A DNA stretch of 64,000 nt from Sphingomonas koreensis (GTDB lineage Bacteria > Pseudomonadota > Alphaproteobacteria > Sphingomonadales > Sphingomonadaceae), in the NCBI GenBank assembly GCA_006438735.1, contig RCZF01000001.1, forward strand, positions 1-64,000, given 5' to 3'. Shown here one piece after another: positions 33,956-44,173 of this stretch (positions within the stretch are counted from its first letter, which is position 1; each line of letters opens with the position of its first letter). The position numbers and the translations under genes were made by a program. The notes under the pieces were generated by a model. It was not told the origin of the DNA and did not search any database. It worked only from the letters and a program-made list of their open reading frames with translations.

Positions 33956-34582
33956 ATGGAGCCATCCGAGCCCCGCACCGCGCTTGCCGCGCTGATCGAC
34001 CGGTCGGGATCGAGCTACGCCGCGCTGTCGCGGCTGATCGGGCGCAACCCGGCCTATCTTCAGCAATTCGTCACGCGCGGATCGCCGCGCCGCCTGGCCG
34101 AGCGCGATCGTCGGCTGCTCGCGGTCTATTTCGGCGTTGCGGAAAGCGCGCTCGGCGGAGACGCGGCGAGCAGCGCGGATACGGCAGTGCGCGTGCCACG
34201 TCTCGATGTCGCTGCATCGGCCGGCGCCGGCGCCTTGGTGGAGGACGACTATGCGGGCGGAGAGATCGCACTCGATCCACGGCTCGTCGCCCGGCTCGGC
34301 GCGAAACCCGATGCGCTGTCGCTGATCAGGGCGAGCGGGCGATCGATGGAACCGACCATCGCCGATGGCGACGAGCTGCTGATCGATCGCGGCGACCGCC
34401 GGGTGGCCAAGCGCCCCGCGATCATCGTGCTCAGGCTCGACGGCGGTTTGATGGTCAAGCGCGTGTCGATCGTTTCCGGCGGTTACCGTATCGCCAGCGA
34501 CAATCCCGATTTCCCGACGATCGAAACGCCGGAGATCGAGGTGATCGGCCGTGTCGTATGGCTGTCGCGCGCGCCCAAATAG
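33956..34582 (+). CDS. HTH/S24-peptidase transcriptional regulator (LexA/CI-like repressor)
   Basis: The N-terminal about 65 residues form a helix-turn-helix domain (SSYAALSRLIGRNPAYLQQF). After a linker comes an S24 peptidase domain with the catalytic dyad Ser130 (SGRSMEPTI) and Lys168 (LMVKRVS). Ala-Gly pairs near residues 89-92 could be the self-cleavage site. Such proteins repress genes and are inactivated by RecA-promoted self-cleavage, or act as LexA-like regulators. The 208-residue gene appears leaderless, has a palindrome in its promoter and a GTTC-N7-GTTC box nearby. It is not LexA itself by its N-terminus. The targets may be the divergent two-gene operon. Confidence 0.9.
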   Translation: MEPSEPRTALAALIDRSGSSYAALSRLIGRNPAYLQQFVTRGSPRRLAERDRRLLAVYFGVAESALGGDAASSADTAVRVPRLDVAASAGAGALVEDDYAGGEIALDPRLVARLGAKPDALSLIRASGRSMEPTIADGDELLIDRGDRRVAKRPAIIVLRLDGGLMVKRVSIVSGGYRIASDNPDFPTIETPEIEVIGRVVWLSRAPK

Positions 34583-34585
34583 CGC

Positions 34586-34768
34586 TCAGCGCCGATCACG
34601 CAGCCACACCGCGATGGCCGCCGCGATGCCGATCGCGCCGCCGATCAGAAACCCGATGGTCGGCTGGTTCATCGCCAGACCGACGACGCTGCCGCCCATC
34701 AATCCCAGCGCGAGCAGGACACCGCCGGCGGCGGACGATGGCGTGGGGGAGGGCGTGCGGTCGGCCAT
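34586..34768 (-). CDS. Small two-helix membrane protein, 60 residues
   Basis: From ATG 34768 (MADRTPSPTPSSAAGG) the product has two hydrophobic helices, GGVLLALGLMGGSVVGLAM and TIGFLIGGAIGIAAAIAVWL, with GxxxG-type glycine patterns, and a basic end RDRR. It ends three bases from the convergent S24 gene. No family recognised; the composition is that of a genuine small inner-membrane protein. Confidence 0.65.
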   Translation of the reverse strand: MADRTPSPTPSSAAGGVLLALGLMGGSVVGLAMNQPTIGFLIGGAIGIAAAIAVWLRDRR

Positions 34769-34947
34769 GACGCTATGCCCTGCCACGTCTCGCCGCGGGA
34801 CGCCAGCGTCCCGGCATGGGAAGCGTGGCACGGTTCTTTTGCCCCCGCCGACGCCCGTTTACCACTGTATCGCCCGCCGATCGGGCCGGCCGGCAATGCT
34901 GGCATGCGCCTTGTAAGAAAAGCGCGTTCGGCAGCTCGAGGATCGTC

Positions 34948-35160
34948 ATGCAGTCTTTCCCCTATCTCGCGACGCGCAGTGATATCTTGGACGCGGCGGA
35001 GCTGATTGCCCGCTTCGGCGCGGAAGCCGGATTCGAGGCCGCGGAGCGCGCCGATCGCAGCCGCGACATCGGCAATCACATCCACTTCTGCCGTTGGCGA
35101 CAGATCGAGCGGCTGATCCTGATCCTCGCTTGCGATCGCCCGCTCGGCACGCTTCACTGA
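34948..35160 (+). CDS. Hypothetical protein, 70 residues
   Basis: ATG 34948 has GAGG six bases upstream and gives MQSFPYLATRSDILDAAELI, a soluble mostly helical protein with two Cys-free helices and one CRW. A cluster RWRQIERLILILACD closes it. The longer frame to 34816 runs through an intergenic stretch and is not favoured. Unrecognised; small soluble proteins of this look are frequent in sphingomonads. Confidence 0.6.
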   Translation: MQSFPYLATRSDILDAAELIARFGAEAGFEAAERADRSRDIGNHIHFCRWRQIERLILILACDRPLGTLH

Positions 35161-35258
35161 TCGGCCGCGCGCCGATCCGCCCGAGACGCGCGCCGTGCCG
35201 TCGGTCGCCCACCGCTAAATCGCTGTCGTTCGTCGCAAGGCCCGGCTAGGACGGCGCG

Positions 35259-37217
35259 ATGTATCGTGTCGGGCGGGGCGGCGCGGCGACGGCCGCCGCG
35301 GTGGGATTGTTGTTGGCCGCGTCGGCGCGCGCCCAGACGGTGACGCCCGCGCCGCAGCCGGGTGTCCCGCCGGGGCAACTCGACCCCGATTCCCCGATGG
35401 ACGCGTTGCCGGGCATCGGCGTCGACTGGCCCAATCTCGCAACGGCCCCCGGCGCGCAGGACGCCGCCCAAGCGGAACGCACCGAGATCGCCGCCGACAT
35501 CCGCTATAGCTATGCGGTCAAGGGCCTGGAGGACGCGCGCAACGATCTGCTGCGCCAGCGCTTCACCGATCTCTCGACGCTGAAGGCGCATGAAGGCGAT
35601 CCCGCCAACGCCGCGCAGCTCGATCGCCGCGCGCGCGAGGATTCGGATCTGCTGACGACGCTGCTCAAGGCGCAGGGCTATTACGACGCGCGGGTCGATA
35701 CCGATGTTTCGGTGGCGGCGGGCAAGGCACTGGTCACGCTCACGGCCACGCCGGGGCAGCTCTATCATTTCGATCATGTCACGCTTGCGGGGGTCGGGGC
35801 CGCCGGTGACAAAACCGGCGATGTCACCAAGGCGTTCGGCGTCGCGCCCGGCGATGCGGTCAATTCGGATGCGATCGCGGGCGGGGCCGCGGCGGTCAAG
35901 ACGACGGTGGGCAAGGAGGGCTTTCCTTTCGCCAAGGTCGGCGCGCCGCAGATCGTCGTCGATCACGCGACTCAGACCGCCACGCTCGACATGTCGGTTG
36001 CGCCGGGCGGGGCCAAGAAATTCGGCAAGATCGTCGCCAGCACCGGCAAGGTGTTCGGCGCGCATCACATCCAGGAAATCGCTCGCTTCAAGCCCGGCCA
36101 GCCGTATGACGCGACGGCGCTCGACGATCTCGATCGCGCGCTGATCCTCACCAGCCTGGTCTCCTCGGTGACCGCCAAGCCGGTGCCGGGCGACACCCCC
36201 GACACCGTCGATATCGACGTCGCGCTGCAACCCGCGCCGCCGCGCACGATCGCCGGCGAGCTCGGCTACGGCACCGGCGAAGGCGTGCGCGCCGAAGTCG
36301 ATTGGACGCACCGCAACCTGTTCCCCCCCGAGGGCGGGCTGACGCTGCGCGGCGTGCTCGGCACGCAGGAGCAGCTGGCGAACGTGGTCTATCGCCGCAA
36401 CAATTATCACGTCCGCGATCACGTGCTGACCGCACAGATCGCCGCCGCGCATACCCAGCGCACGGCTTACGACGCCAAGACCTTCACGCTTTCCGGCAGC
36501 CTCGAGCAGCAGACCAACATCTTCTTTCAGAAGAAATGGAGCTGGTCGCTCGGCGCGGAGCTCGTCGCTTCCGACGAACGCGACGTCATCGTGACGACGG
36601 GCGAGCCGCGTCGCCGCACCTATTTCATCGGCGCGCTGCCGACGTCGCTCAGCTACGATGGCTCGGACGACCTGCTCAACCCGACCCGCGGCTTCCGGCT
36701 CGGCGCGCACGTCTCGCCCGAATTGTCGCTGGAGGGCGGCGCCTTCGGCTATGCCCGCGTGCAGCTCGACGCCAGCGCCTATCAGCCGGTCAACAAGGGG
36801 CTGGTGATCGCCGAGCGCGTTCGCTTCGGCTCGATCCTCGGCGCGCCGCGCGACGCGATCGCGCCGTCGCGGCGCTACTACGCCGGCGGCGGCGGCTCGG
36901 TGCGCGGTTACGGCTATCAGGAGATCGGCCCGCGCGATCCCAACAACGATCCGATCGGCGGACGTTCGCTCAACGAATTTTCGATCGAAGCGCGCGTCCA
37001 CGCCTTCGGTAATTTCGGCGTCGTGCCGTTCTTCGACGCGGGCAATATCTACACATCGGCGCTGCCCAAGGCGTCTGGCCTGCGCTACGGCACCGGCATT
37101 GGCGTGCGCTATTATTCGAGCTTTGGCCCGATCCGGCTCGACGTCGGCACGCCGATCAATCCGCAAAAGGGCGATTCGCCGATCGCGGTCTATGTCTCGC
37201 TGGGCCAGGCGTTTTGA
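35259..37217 (+). CDS. tamA: Translocation and assembly module outer-membrane component TamA (Omp85 family)
   Basis: This is an Omp85-type 16-strand outer-membrane barrel with POTRA domains, 652 residues. A signal peptide (VGLLLAASARA) is followed by a long spacer, then POTRA repeats (roughly residues 70-310) and the barrel. The barrel has the conserved RYYAGGGGSVRGYGYQEIGP motif and ends in Phe (VSLGQAF). TamA works with TamB to insert outer-membrane proteins or move lipids. tamB starts four bases before its end. Confidence 0.94.
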   Translation: MYRVGRGGAATAAAVGLLLAASARAQTVTPAPQPGVPPGQLDPDSPMDALPGIGVDWPNLATAPGAQDAAQAERTEIAADIRYSYAVKGLEDARNDLLRQRFTDLSTLKAHEGDPANAAQLDRRAREDSDLLTTLLKAQGYYDARVDTDVSVAAGKALVTLTATPGQLYHFDHVTLAGVGAAGDKTGDVTKAFGVAPGDAVNSDAIAGGAAAVKTTVGKEGFPFAKVGAPQIVVDHATQTATLDMSVAPGGAKKFGKIVASTGKVFGAHHIQEIARFKPGQPYDATALDDLDRALILTSLVSSVTAKPVPGDTPDTVDIDVALQPAPPRTIAGELGYGTGEGVRAEVDWTHRNLFPPEGGLTLRGVLGTQEQLANVVYRRNNYHVRDHVLTAQIAAAHTQRTAYDAKTFTLSGSLEQQTNIFFQKKWSWSLGAELVASDERDVIVTTGEPRRRTYFIGALPTSLSYDGSDDLLNPTRGFRLGAHVSPELSLEGGAFGYARVQLDASAYQPVNKGLVIAERVRFGSILGAPRDAIAPSRRYYAGGGGSVRGYGYQEIGPRDPNNDPIGGRSLNEFSIEARVHAFGNFGVVPFFDAGNIYTSALPKASGLRYGTGIGVRYYSSFGPIRLDVGTPINPQKGDSPIAVYVSLGQAF

Positions 37218-40200
37218 GCGAGGCCGATCTTCCGGTCGAGGCCGAGGTCGCGCCGCCGCGCCGCCGATGGCTGCGGTGGATCGGCGTCGCGCTGCTGGCG
37301 ATCGTTGCGCTGATCGTCGCGGCGGCGGCGATCCTCGACACCGGCGTCGGCCACCGCTTCGTCGCCGATCGCATCGCCGCGCTGCGCCCCGCCAACGGCC
37401 TGCGCTTCTCGGTCGGGCGGATCGAGGGATCGCTTTACGGCAAGGCGGTGCTGATCGATGTCCGCGTGTCCGACACGAAGGGGCTGATCCTGGCTGCCCC
37501 ACGCGCGGAACTCGATTGGAAACCGTTCGCCTGGCTCGACAATCGGCTCGACATCACCAGCCTGCATATCTCGCAAGCGACGCTGGCCAAAACGCCGCAG
37601 CTCACCCCGACGGGCCGGACCGGCCCGATCCTGCCCGGCTTCGATATCCATATCGGCGCGCTCGATGTCGATCGGCTGATCGTCGCCAAGCCGGTCACCG
37701 GCGTCGTCCGCACCGGCAGCCTCCACGGCCGCGCTGACGTCCGCAAGGGCCGCGCGGTGGTCGACCTTTCAGCGATCGTCGCGGGCAGCGACAGGCTCGC
37801 GCTCAAGCTCGATGCCGAGCCCGATCGCGACCGCTTCGACGTAGACTTGCACGCGCGCGGCGCGGCCGGCGGCGTGCTGGCCAAGCTCTCCGGCCTGCCC
37901 GGCCCGATCGTGCTCGATATCGCCGGTGATGGCCGCTGGAGCGTGTGGCAGGGCAAGGCGACCGCCGATGTCGGCAAGGCGCATTTGCTTGATCTCGCCC
38001 TCACCAATCGCGCCGGCCGCTACACGCTGTCGGGCAGCGTCGCGCCGGCGACGATCACCCACGGCAAGCTGCAACGGCTGACCACGCCGCGCGTGCTGGT
38101 CAACGGCGCGGCGACGCTCGCCAACCGCCGGCTCGATGGCACGCTCTCGCTGCGCTCGTCGTCGCTGCTGGTCGATACCACCGGCACGATCGATCTCGCC
38201 GCGGGCGCTTGGCGGGGCGTGCAGATCAAGGCGCGGCTGCTGCGGCCCTCCTCATTGTTTCCCAACATGACCGGCCGCAACATCGAGATGCGCGCGATCC
38301 TCGACGGCCGCTTTGCCACGGCCAGCTTCGATTACCGCCTCGCGGCCGATCACGTCGCGTTCGACAACACCGGCTTCGACCGGGTCCGCGCCGCCGGCGC
38401 CGGGCATTTCTCGAAAGCGCCGGTGATCGTGCCGATTACGCTGACCGCCGCGCAAGTGACCGGCGTCGGCGATGTGGCGGGCGGGATATTGCGCAATCTC
38501 AAGGTTATCGGCCAGCTCCATGTCACGCCGCGCGAAGTGACCGGCACCGACATGGCGGTCACTTCGGACAAGCTCAAGGCCAAGATCGATCTCATCCTCG
38601 ATCTCAAAACTGGGCATTATCAGGTCGGCATTTCGGGCGGTCTGTCGCGCTATCTGATCCCCGGACTTGGTATCGTCGATGTCACCTCGAAGCTCCAGGC
38701 GATGCCGGGGCCGAACGGCCACGGCACGCGGCTGGTCGGGACCGGCACCGCGCAGATGGTGCGGCTCGACAATGCCTTTTTCCGCTCGCTCGCCGGGGGC
38801 TTGCCCAGGATCGTCACCGGGCTCGAACGCACGCCCGACGGCATCCTGCATTTCACCAATCTGGTGCTGACCGCGCCGGATATCCGCATCACCGGCAACG
38901 GTTATCGGCGGCGCGACGGCACCTTCCATTTCGAAGGCGCGGGGCAGCAGCGCACTTATGGCCCGCTGACTCTGGTGCTCGACGGCAAGATCGATCACCC
39001 GACGCTCGATCTGCGCTTCGCCCGCCCCAACGACACACTCGGCCTGCACGACGTGATCGCGCATCTCGATCCGACCGGTCAGGGCTTCGCCTTCCGCGCC
39101 GCCGGCCAGTCGCGGCTGGGGCCGTTCACGGCGAACGGCGCGATGCTGTTGCCGCCCGGTGGACAGGGGACGATCGCAATCACCGCGCTCGACGTCACCG
39201 GCACGCACGCGTCGGGCAATCTCGGCATCGTCACCGGCGGCTTCGACGGCAAGCTGACGCTCAGCGGCGGCGGCGTTTCGGGCGCGCTGTTGTTCGCTCC
39301 CGCCGGCAGCATCCAGCGGATCGAGGGCCATCTCGATTTCGATCACGCCAAGCTCGGCAACAGCGGCGCGACGCTGGCGCGCGGGCATCTCGATCTCGTC
39401 ACCTTGCTCGATCCCGCCGGCACCACGCTGGAGGCGAGCGCGCGCGGTTTCGGCCTGCGCCGCGGGCCGCTATCGCTGGCGCGTTTCACCGGCACTGCCT
39501 CGCTGCGTGGCGGCACCGGGCAAATCAAGGCGTCGTTCGCCGGCTCGCGGGGCCGCGCCTTCGATATCAAGACCGTCACCGACATCACCGACGACAGCTA
39601 TCGCATCATGGCGGAGGGTACGGTCGATCGCCACCCGCTCAAGCTCGACAGCCCCGCGGTGCTGAGCCGCGAGGGCGACGGCTGGCGGCTCGCGCCGACG
39701 CATTTGACCTTTGCCGGCGGCGACGCGACCGTCGGCGGGCGCTTCTCGAGCGGCGGCAACGCGATCGACGCGACGCTCGCCAAGATGCCGCTATCGATCC
39801 TCGACATCGGCTTTCCCGGCCTCGGCCTCGGCGGCGCGGCTTACGGCTCACTCAGCTACGCATCGACCACTGGCGCCGCGCCGACCGGCAAGATCGATAT
39901 GACGATCCGCGGACTCTCCCGCTCCGGCCTCGTCCTCTCGTCCAAGCCGGTCGATGTCGGCATCGCCGGCGTGCTCCAGCCCGGCAAGGCGGCGGTGCGC
40001 GCGGTCGCGGCGAGCGGCGGGCAGACGATCGGCCGCGCCCAAGCGTTGCTCACGCCACTCGGCGCGGGCGATCTGGTCGCCCGGTTGCAGAATGCCCCGC
40101 TGATCGCGCAGGTCCGTTACAACGGCGCTGCCGATACCTTGTGGCGACTGACCGGCGTCGAGCTGTTCGATCTCTCCGGCCCCGCGCAGATCGCCGCCGA

Positions 40201-41380
40201 CGTCAACGGCACGCTCGCCAACCCCCGCATCCGCGGCCGTGTCGCGACCAACGGCGCGCGGCTCGAAAGCGCCGTCACCGGCACCGTCCTCACCGGCGTG
40301 CAGGCGACCGGCCGCTTCGGCGGCTCGCGGCTCGTGATCGATAGCTTCGCCGCCGATGCCGGCAAGGGTGGCCGCGTCACCGGCACGGGTGCGTTCGATT
40401 TCGCCGGCGCCCAGGGCATCGGCATCGATCTCGCCATGCAGGCCGACAATGCCGTGCTCATCAACCGCGACGATATCGGCGCGACCGTCACCGGCCCCCT
40501 CAAATTCCAGTCGGGCGGCTCGGGCGGATTGATCTCGGGCGATGTGACGTTGGTCAAGAGCCGCTACCGGCTCGGTCAGGCGACCGCCGCCACCGCTGTG
40601 CCGCAGCTCGACATCAAGGAGATCAACCTGCCCGGCGGCGGCGTCGAGGACGAAACCCCGCGCCAGCCCTGGCAGCTCAAGATTCATGCCCGCGCGCCCA
40701 ATTCGTTGACCGTCAGCGGTCTGGGGCTCGACAGCGAATGGTCGGCGAATCTGCAGATCGCCGGGCAGCCGGACAATCCCGCGATCACCGGCCAGGCCAA
40801 GCTGATCCGCGGCAATTACGAATTCGCCGGTCGAGAGTTCGAGCTCGATCGCGGCATCATCCGTTTCGCCGGCGAGGTGCCCGCCAACCCCGCGCTCGAT
40901 ATCTCGGCCAACGCCAACGAAACCGGCCTAAACGCGACGATCCACGTTACCGGCGTGGCACAGAAGCCGGATATCACCTTCACCAGCACCCCCGCGCTCC
41001 CGGAGGACGAATTGCTCTCGCGGCTGCTGTTCGGCACCTCGATCACCAACCTGTCGGCGCCAGAGGCGTTGCAACTCGCCGCCGCGGTTGCGGCTCTTCA
41101 GAACGGCGGCACCGGGCTCAATCCGATCAACGCGGTGCGCCAGGCGGTCGGGCTCGATCGACTACGCATCGTGCCGGCCGATCCGCAGACCGGGCAGGGC
41201 ACCTCGATCGCCGCCGGCAAATACATCACCCGGCGTTTCTATGCCGAGATCATCACCGACGGGCAGGGCTATTCTGCGACGCAGGTGGAGTTCCAGGTAA
41301 CACGCTGGCTGTCGCTCCTGTCGAGCATCTCGACGCTCGGCCGCGAGAGCGCCAACGTCCGCGTGTCGAAGGATTATTGA
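37214..41380 (+). CDS. tamB: Translocation and assembly module inner-membrane component TamB
   Basis: The 1388-residue protein has one N-terminal membrane helix (WIGVALLAIVALIVAAAAIL), then a very long beta-rich periplasmic body of the AsmA/TamB type. The C-terminal DUF490 domain closes with ALPEDELLSRLLFGTSITNL, GLDRLRIVP and GRESANVRVSKDY. It starts with TTG at 37214, overlapping the tamA stop (TTGA), so the two are coupled. It spans the periplasm as a groove for lipid or protein transport. The length is normal for alphaproteobacteria. Confidence 0.95.
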   Translation: MSEADLPVEAEVAPPRRRWLRWIGVALLAIVALIVAAAAILDTGVGHRFVADRIAALRPANGLRFSVGRIEGSLYGKAVLIDVRVSDTKGLILAAPRAELDWKPFAWLDNRLDITSLHISQATLAKTPQLTPTGRTGPILPGFDIHIGALDVDRLIVAKPVTGVVRTGSLHGRADVRKGRAVVDLSAIVAGSDRLALKLDAEPDRDRFDVDLHARGAAGGVLAKLSGLPGPIVLDIAGDGRWSVWQGKATADVGKAHLLDLALTNRAGRYTLSGSVAPATITHGKLQRLTTPRVLVNGAATLANRRLDGTLSLRSSSLLVDTTGTIDLAAGAWRGVQIKARLLRPSSLFPNMTGRNIEMRAILDGRFATASFDYRLAADHVAFDNTGFDRVRAAGAGHFSKAPVIVPITLTAAQVTGVGDVAGGILRNLKVIGQLHVTPREVTGTDMAVTSDKLKAKIDLILDLKTGHYQVGISGGLSRYLIPGLGIVDVTSKLQAMPGPNGHGTRLVGTGTAQMVRLDNAFFRSLAGGLPRIVTGLERTPDGILHFTNLVLTAPDIRITGNGYRRRDGTFHFEGAGQQRTYGPLTLVLDGKIDHPTLDLRFARPNDTLGLHDVIAHLDPTGQGFAFRAAGQSRLGPFTANGAMLLPPGGQGTIAITALDVTGTHASGNLGIVTGGFDGKLTLSGGGVSGALLFAPAGSIQRIEGHLDFDHAKLGNSGATLARGHLDLVTLLDPAGTTLEASARGFGLRRGPLSLARFTGTASLRGGTGQIKASFAGSRGRAFDIKTVTDITDDSYRIMAEGTVDRHPLKLDSPAVLSREGDGWRLAPTHLTFAGGDATVGGRFSSGGNAIDATLAKMPLSILDIGFPGLGLGGAAYGSLSYASTTGAAPTGKIDMTIRGLSRSGLVLSSKPVDVGIAGVLQPGKAAVRAVAASGGQTIGRAQALLTPLGAGDLVARLQNAPLIAQVRYNGAADTLWRLTGVELFDLSGPAQIAADVNGTLANPRIRGRVATNGARLESAVTGTVLTGVQATGRFGGSRLVIDSFAADAGKGGRVTGTGAFDFAGAQGIGIDLAMQADNAVLINRDDIGATVTGPLKFQSGGSGGLISGDVTLVKSRYRLGQATAATAVPQLDIKEINLPGGGVEDETPRQPWQLKIHARAPNSLTVSGLGLDSEWSANLQIAGQPDNPAITGQAKLIRGNYEFAGREFELDRGIIRFAGEVPANPALDISANANETGLNATIHVTGVAQKPDITFTSTPALPEDELLSRLLFGTSITNLSAPEALQLAAAVAALQNGGTGLNPINAVRQAVGLDRLRIVPADPQTGQGTSIAAGKYITRRFYAEIITDGQGYSATQVEFQVTRWLSLLSSISTLGRESANVRVSKDY

Positions 41381-41483
41381 GGCCGTTCGGGGTTCCTGAT
41401 CCACGGCAATCATATGCCGATGGACACCGCTGCATTTTCGTGTGTTTGGCGAGCGATACGAATCCCCTATCGAACGAGGCCCG

Positions 41484-43259
41484 ATGACGCTCCCCCAGAT
41501 CCTCTCGGTCGCCACGCTCGCGGGCATGATGGCGCTCTTCGTCTGGGGGAAATTCCGATACGATGTCGTCGCGATGATTGCGCTGCTCGCCAGCCTCGCG
41601 CTGGGCATCGTCACCCCCGACAAGGCGTTCACCGGCTTTTCCGACGAACTGCTCATCATCGTCGGATCGGCGCTGGTGATGTCGGCGGCGGTGCAGCGAT
41701 CGGGGGTGATCGAAACCGCGCTCGCCTTCCTGTCGACGCGCGTCAAACGGGTGCGGTCGCAGCTGATCGTGCTCACCGCCTCGGTCGGTTTCGCTTCGGC
41801 GCTGGTCAAGAACGTCGGCGCACTCGCCATGCTGATGCCCGCCGCGTTCCAGATGGCGAAGAAGAACGACGCCTCGCCGTCGGTCTTCCTGATGCCGATG
41901 TCGTTCGCCTCGCTGCTCGGCGGGCTGATGACGCTGATCGGTACCTCGCCGAACATCATCGTCAGCCGCGTTCGCGAACAGATGCTGGGCAAGCCGTTCC
42001 ACATGTTCGATTACACGCCGGTGGGCCTCAGCCTGCTGCTGATCGGGCTGGTGTTCCTGCGCTTCGGCTATCGCCTGTTGCCGCGTGATCGCCGCGCCTC
42101 GGCCGCGTTGGGCGAGGCGATCGACACCAAGGGCTATATCACCGAGGCGACGATCGGCGAGGGATCGGCGGCGATCGACGAGACCATCGCGGAGTTCGTC
42201 GAGCGCCACGATCACGAGGTGACCGTCACCTCTGTGCTGCGCGCCGGCATGCGCAGTTCGCCGCACGCGCATACGCGGTTGCGCGAGCGCGATACGCTGA
42301 TCCTCGGCGGCGAGCCCGAGATGCTCGAGCAGGTGATCGCCGGCGACAAGCTCGAGCTCGCCGGGCAGGATCGCGAAGCCCCCGAAGACGAAAAGGGCGA
42401 AGAGGTCGGCGTGATCGAGGCGGTGGTGAACACCGATTCGCCGCTGGTCGGCCAGACCGCGGGTCGGCTGCGCTTGCAGGAACGCTACGGCGTCAATCTG
42501 ATCGCGGTGTCGCGGCGCGGGCAACGGTTGATAAAGAGCCTCGGCAAGACGTCGCTGCGCGGCGGCGACGTCATCGTGCTGCAAGGCGCGCTGAGCCAGC
42601 TGCCGGATAAACTGCGCGATCTCGGCTGCCTCCCGCTTGCGGAGCGCAAGCTGAGACTGGGCATGGATCGCAAGGGCTGGCTGCCGATCGCCATTCTTGC
42701 GGTGGCGATGGCGGCGACCGCGACCGGGCTGGTCCCGGTGGCGGTGGCGTTCTTCGCCGCGGCGACGCTGGTGATCGTCACCGGCGCGCTGCCGGTGCGG
42801 GAAGCCTATGATCACGTCGAATGGCCGATCCTCGTGATGCTCGGTGCGCTGATCCCGGTCAGCGACAGCCTGCGCACGACAGGCGCATCGGGCCTGATCG
42901 CGACCTGGCTGTCGCACACCGCCGCCAGCCTGCCGCCGTGGGGCGCGGTCGGGCTGATTCTGGTAGCGGCGATGGCGGTGACGCCCTTCCTCAACAATGC
43001 CGCGACGGTGCTGGTGATGGCGCCGATCGCGGCGGTGTTCGCGCACAATCTCGGCTACAATCCCGATGCCTTCCTGATGGCCACCGCGGTCGGCGCCGGC
43101 AGCGATTTCCTGACCCCGATCGGGCACCAATGCAATACCTTGGTGTTCGGCCCCGGCGGCTATAAGTTCGGCGACTATGCCCGGCTCGGCGCACCCTTGT
43201 CGCTGATCGTCGTGCTGGTCGGCACGCCGCTGATCCTGTTCTGGTTTCCGGTGAGTTGA
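41484..43259 (+). CDS. SLC13-type permease with two RCK_C (TrkA_C) domains
   Basis: The 591-residue protein is a DASS/SLC13 family permease: about twelve helices interrupted by two cytoplasmic TrkA_C domains (roughly residues 200-390). Permease motifs are SALVKNVGALAMLMP, LMTLIGTSPNIIV near the start, and TPFLNNAATVLVMAP, TPIGHQCNTLVFGPGGY near the end. Substrates of this family include sulfate and dicarboxylates. ATG 41484 has GAGG six bases upstream. It stands alone after tamB; the substrate cannot be told. Confidence 0.9.
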   Translation: MTLPQILSVATLAGMMALFVWGKFRYDVVAMIALLASLALGIVTPDKAFTGFSDELLIIVGSALVMSAAVQRSGVIETALAFLSTRVKRVRSQLIVLTASVGFASALVKNVGALAMLMPAAFQMAKKNDASPSVFLMPMSFASLLGGLMTLIGTSPNIIVSRVREQMLGKPFHMFDYTPVGLSLLLIGLVFLRFGYRLLPRDRRASAALGEAIDTKGYITEATIGEGSAAIDETIAEFVERHDHEVTVTSVLRAGMRSSPHAHTRLRERDTLILGGEPEMLEQVIAGDKLELAGQDREAPEDEKGEEVGVIEAVVNTDSPLVGQTAGRLRLQERYGVNLIAVSRRGQRLIKSLGKTSLRGGDVIVLQGALSQLPDKLRDLGCLPLAERKLRLGMDRKGWLPIAILAVAMAATATGLVPVAVAFFAAATLVIVTGALPVREAYDHVEWPILVMLGALIPVSDSLRTTGASGLIATWLSHTAASLPPWGAVGLILVAAMAVTPFLNNAATVLVMAPIAAVFAHNLGYNPDAFLMATAVGAGSDFLTPIGHQCNTLVFGPGGYKFGDYARLGAPLSLIVVLVGTPLILFWFPVS

Positions 43260-43282
43260 ACGCGCAACATTCAGGAGCGGTT

Positions 43283-44164
43283 ATGAAGATGATCAAGACC
43301 ATCGCCGTGTCGCTGGCCATCGCAGCGGCGGCGCCCGCGCTCGCCGCGCCGAAGCCCGTCGCGCCGGCGGCGACGCCGATCAAACTCGGCGCGTATCGGC
43401 TCTATGCGCTGCGCGACATGCTCAACGTTCTGCCCAACGACACCAAGGTGTTCGGCATCGGCAAGACGCCGCAGGCTGTCGCCGCGGTCCTGCATGCCGC
43501 CAGCGCGCCGACCGATCAGATCGCGCTCGGCGTCGATGCGCTGCTGGTCAGGATGCCGGGTCATATCGTGCTGATCGACACCGGGCTCGGCCCCAAGGTC
43601 GGCGGCGTATTGATGCAGAGCCTGGCCAAGGCGGGCGTCACGCCGGCGATGGTCACCGATGTGCTGATTACGCACAGTCACGGCGATCATGTCGGCGGGT
43701 TGGTGACGGCGGATGGACGATCGGCGTTTCCCAAGGCGACGATCCGCCTGTCTGCCGCCGAATGGGCCTATATGAAGGGCAACGACGCCGCCGCGGATAT
43801 CGTCAAGGCGGTTGCCGGTCAGGTGAAGCCCTTCGCCCCGGGGCGCGCCGTTCTCCCCGGTATCACGCCGGTCGCGCTGCCCGGCCACACGCCCGGCCAC
43901 GTTGGCTATCAGATCATGTCTGCCGGCCAGCGTCTGATGGACATTGGCGATAGCGCGCACAGCTCGATCGTATCGCTAGCCGAACCGGCCTGGCCGATCG
44001 GCTATGACGGCGACAAGCCCCAGGGCGAGGCGACGCGCGAGAGACTGTTGAAGCAACTCGCCGTCAGCCATGAGCGGCTGTTCGCGCCGCATTTTCCCTA
44101 TCCCGGGGTCGGCCGGGTCGTCGTCAGGGGCAATGGCTACGCCTTCACCCCCGACGCCAAATAG
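43283..44164 (+). CDS. Secreted MBL-fold metallo-hydrolase
   Basis: A signal peptide (TIAVSLAIAAAAPALA) precedes a metallo-beta-lactamase fold. The zinc motif THSHGDHVGG is intact, with the later ligands in LPGHTPGHVGY and GDSAHSS. The product is periplasmic and has 293 residues. AGGAG lies six bases before ATG 43283; the open frame to 43256 overlaps the permease end. The subtype resembles quorum-quenching or glyoxalase-like hydrolases, but the substrate is unknown. Confidence 0.92.
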   Translation: MKMIKTIAVSLAIAAAAPALAAPKPVAPAATPIKLGAYRLYALRDMLNVLPNDTKVFGIGKTPQAVAAVLHAASAPTDQIALGVDALLVRMPGHIVLIDTGLGPKVGGVLMQSLAKAGVTPAMVTDVLITHSHGDHVGGLVTADGRSAFPKATIRLSAAEWAYMKGNDAAADIVKAVAGQVKPFAPGRAVLPGITPVALPGHTPGHVGYQIMSAGQRLMDIGDSAHSSIVSLAEPAWPIGYDGDKPQGEATRERLLKQLAVSHERLFAPHFPYPGVGRVVVRGNGYAFTPDAK

Positions 44165-44173
44165 CCGCCGCCG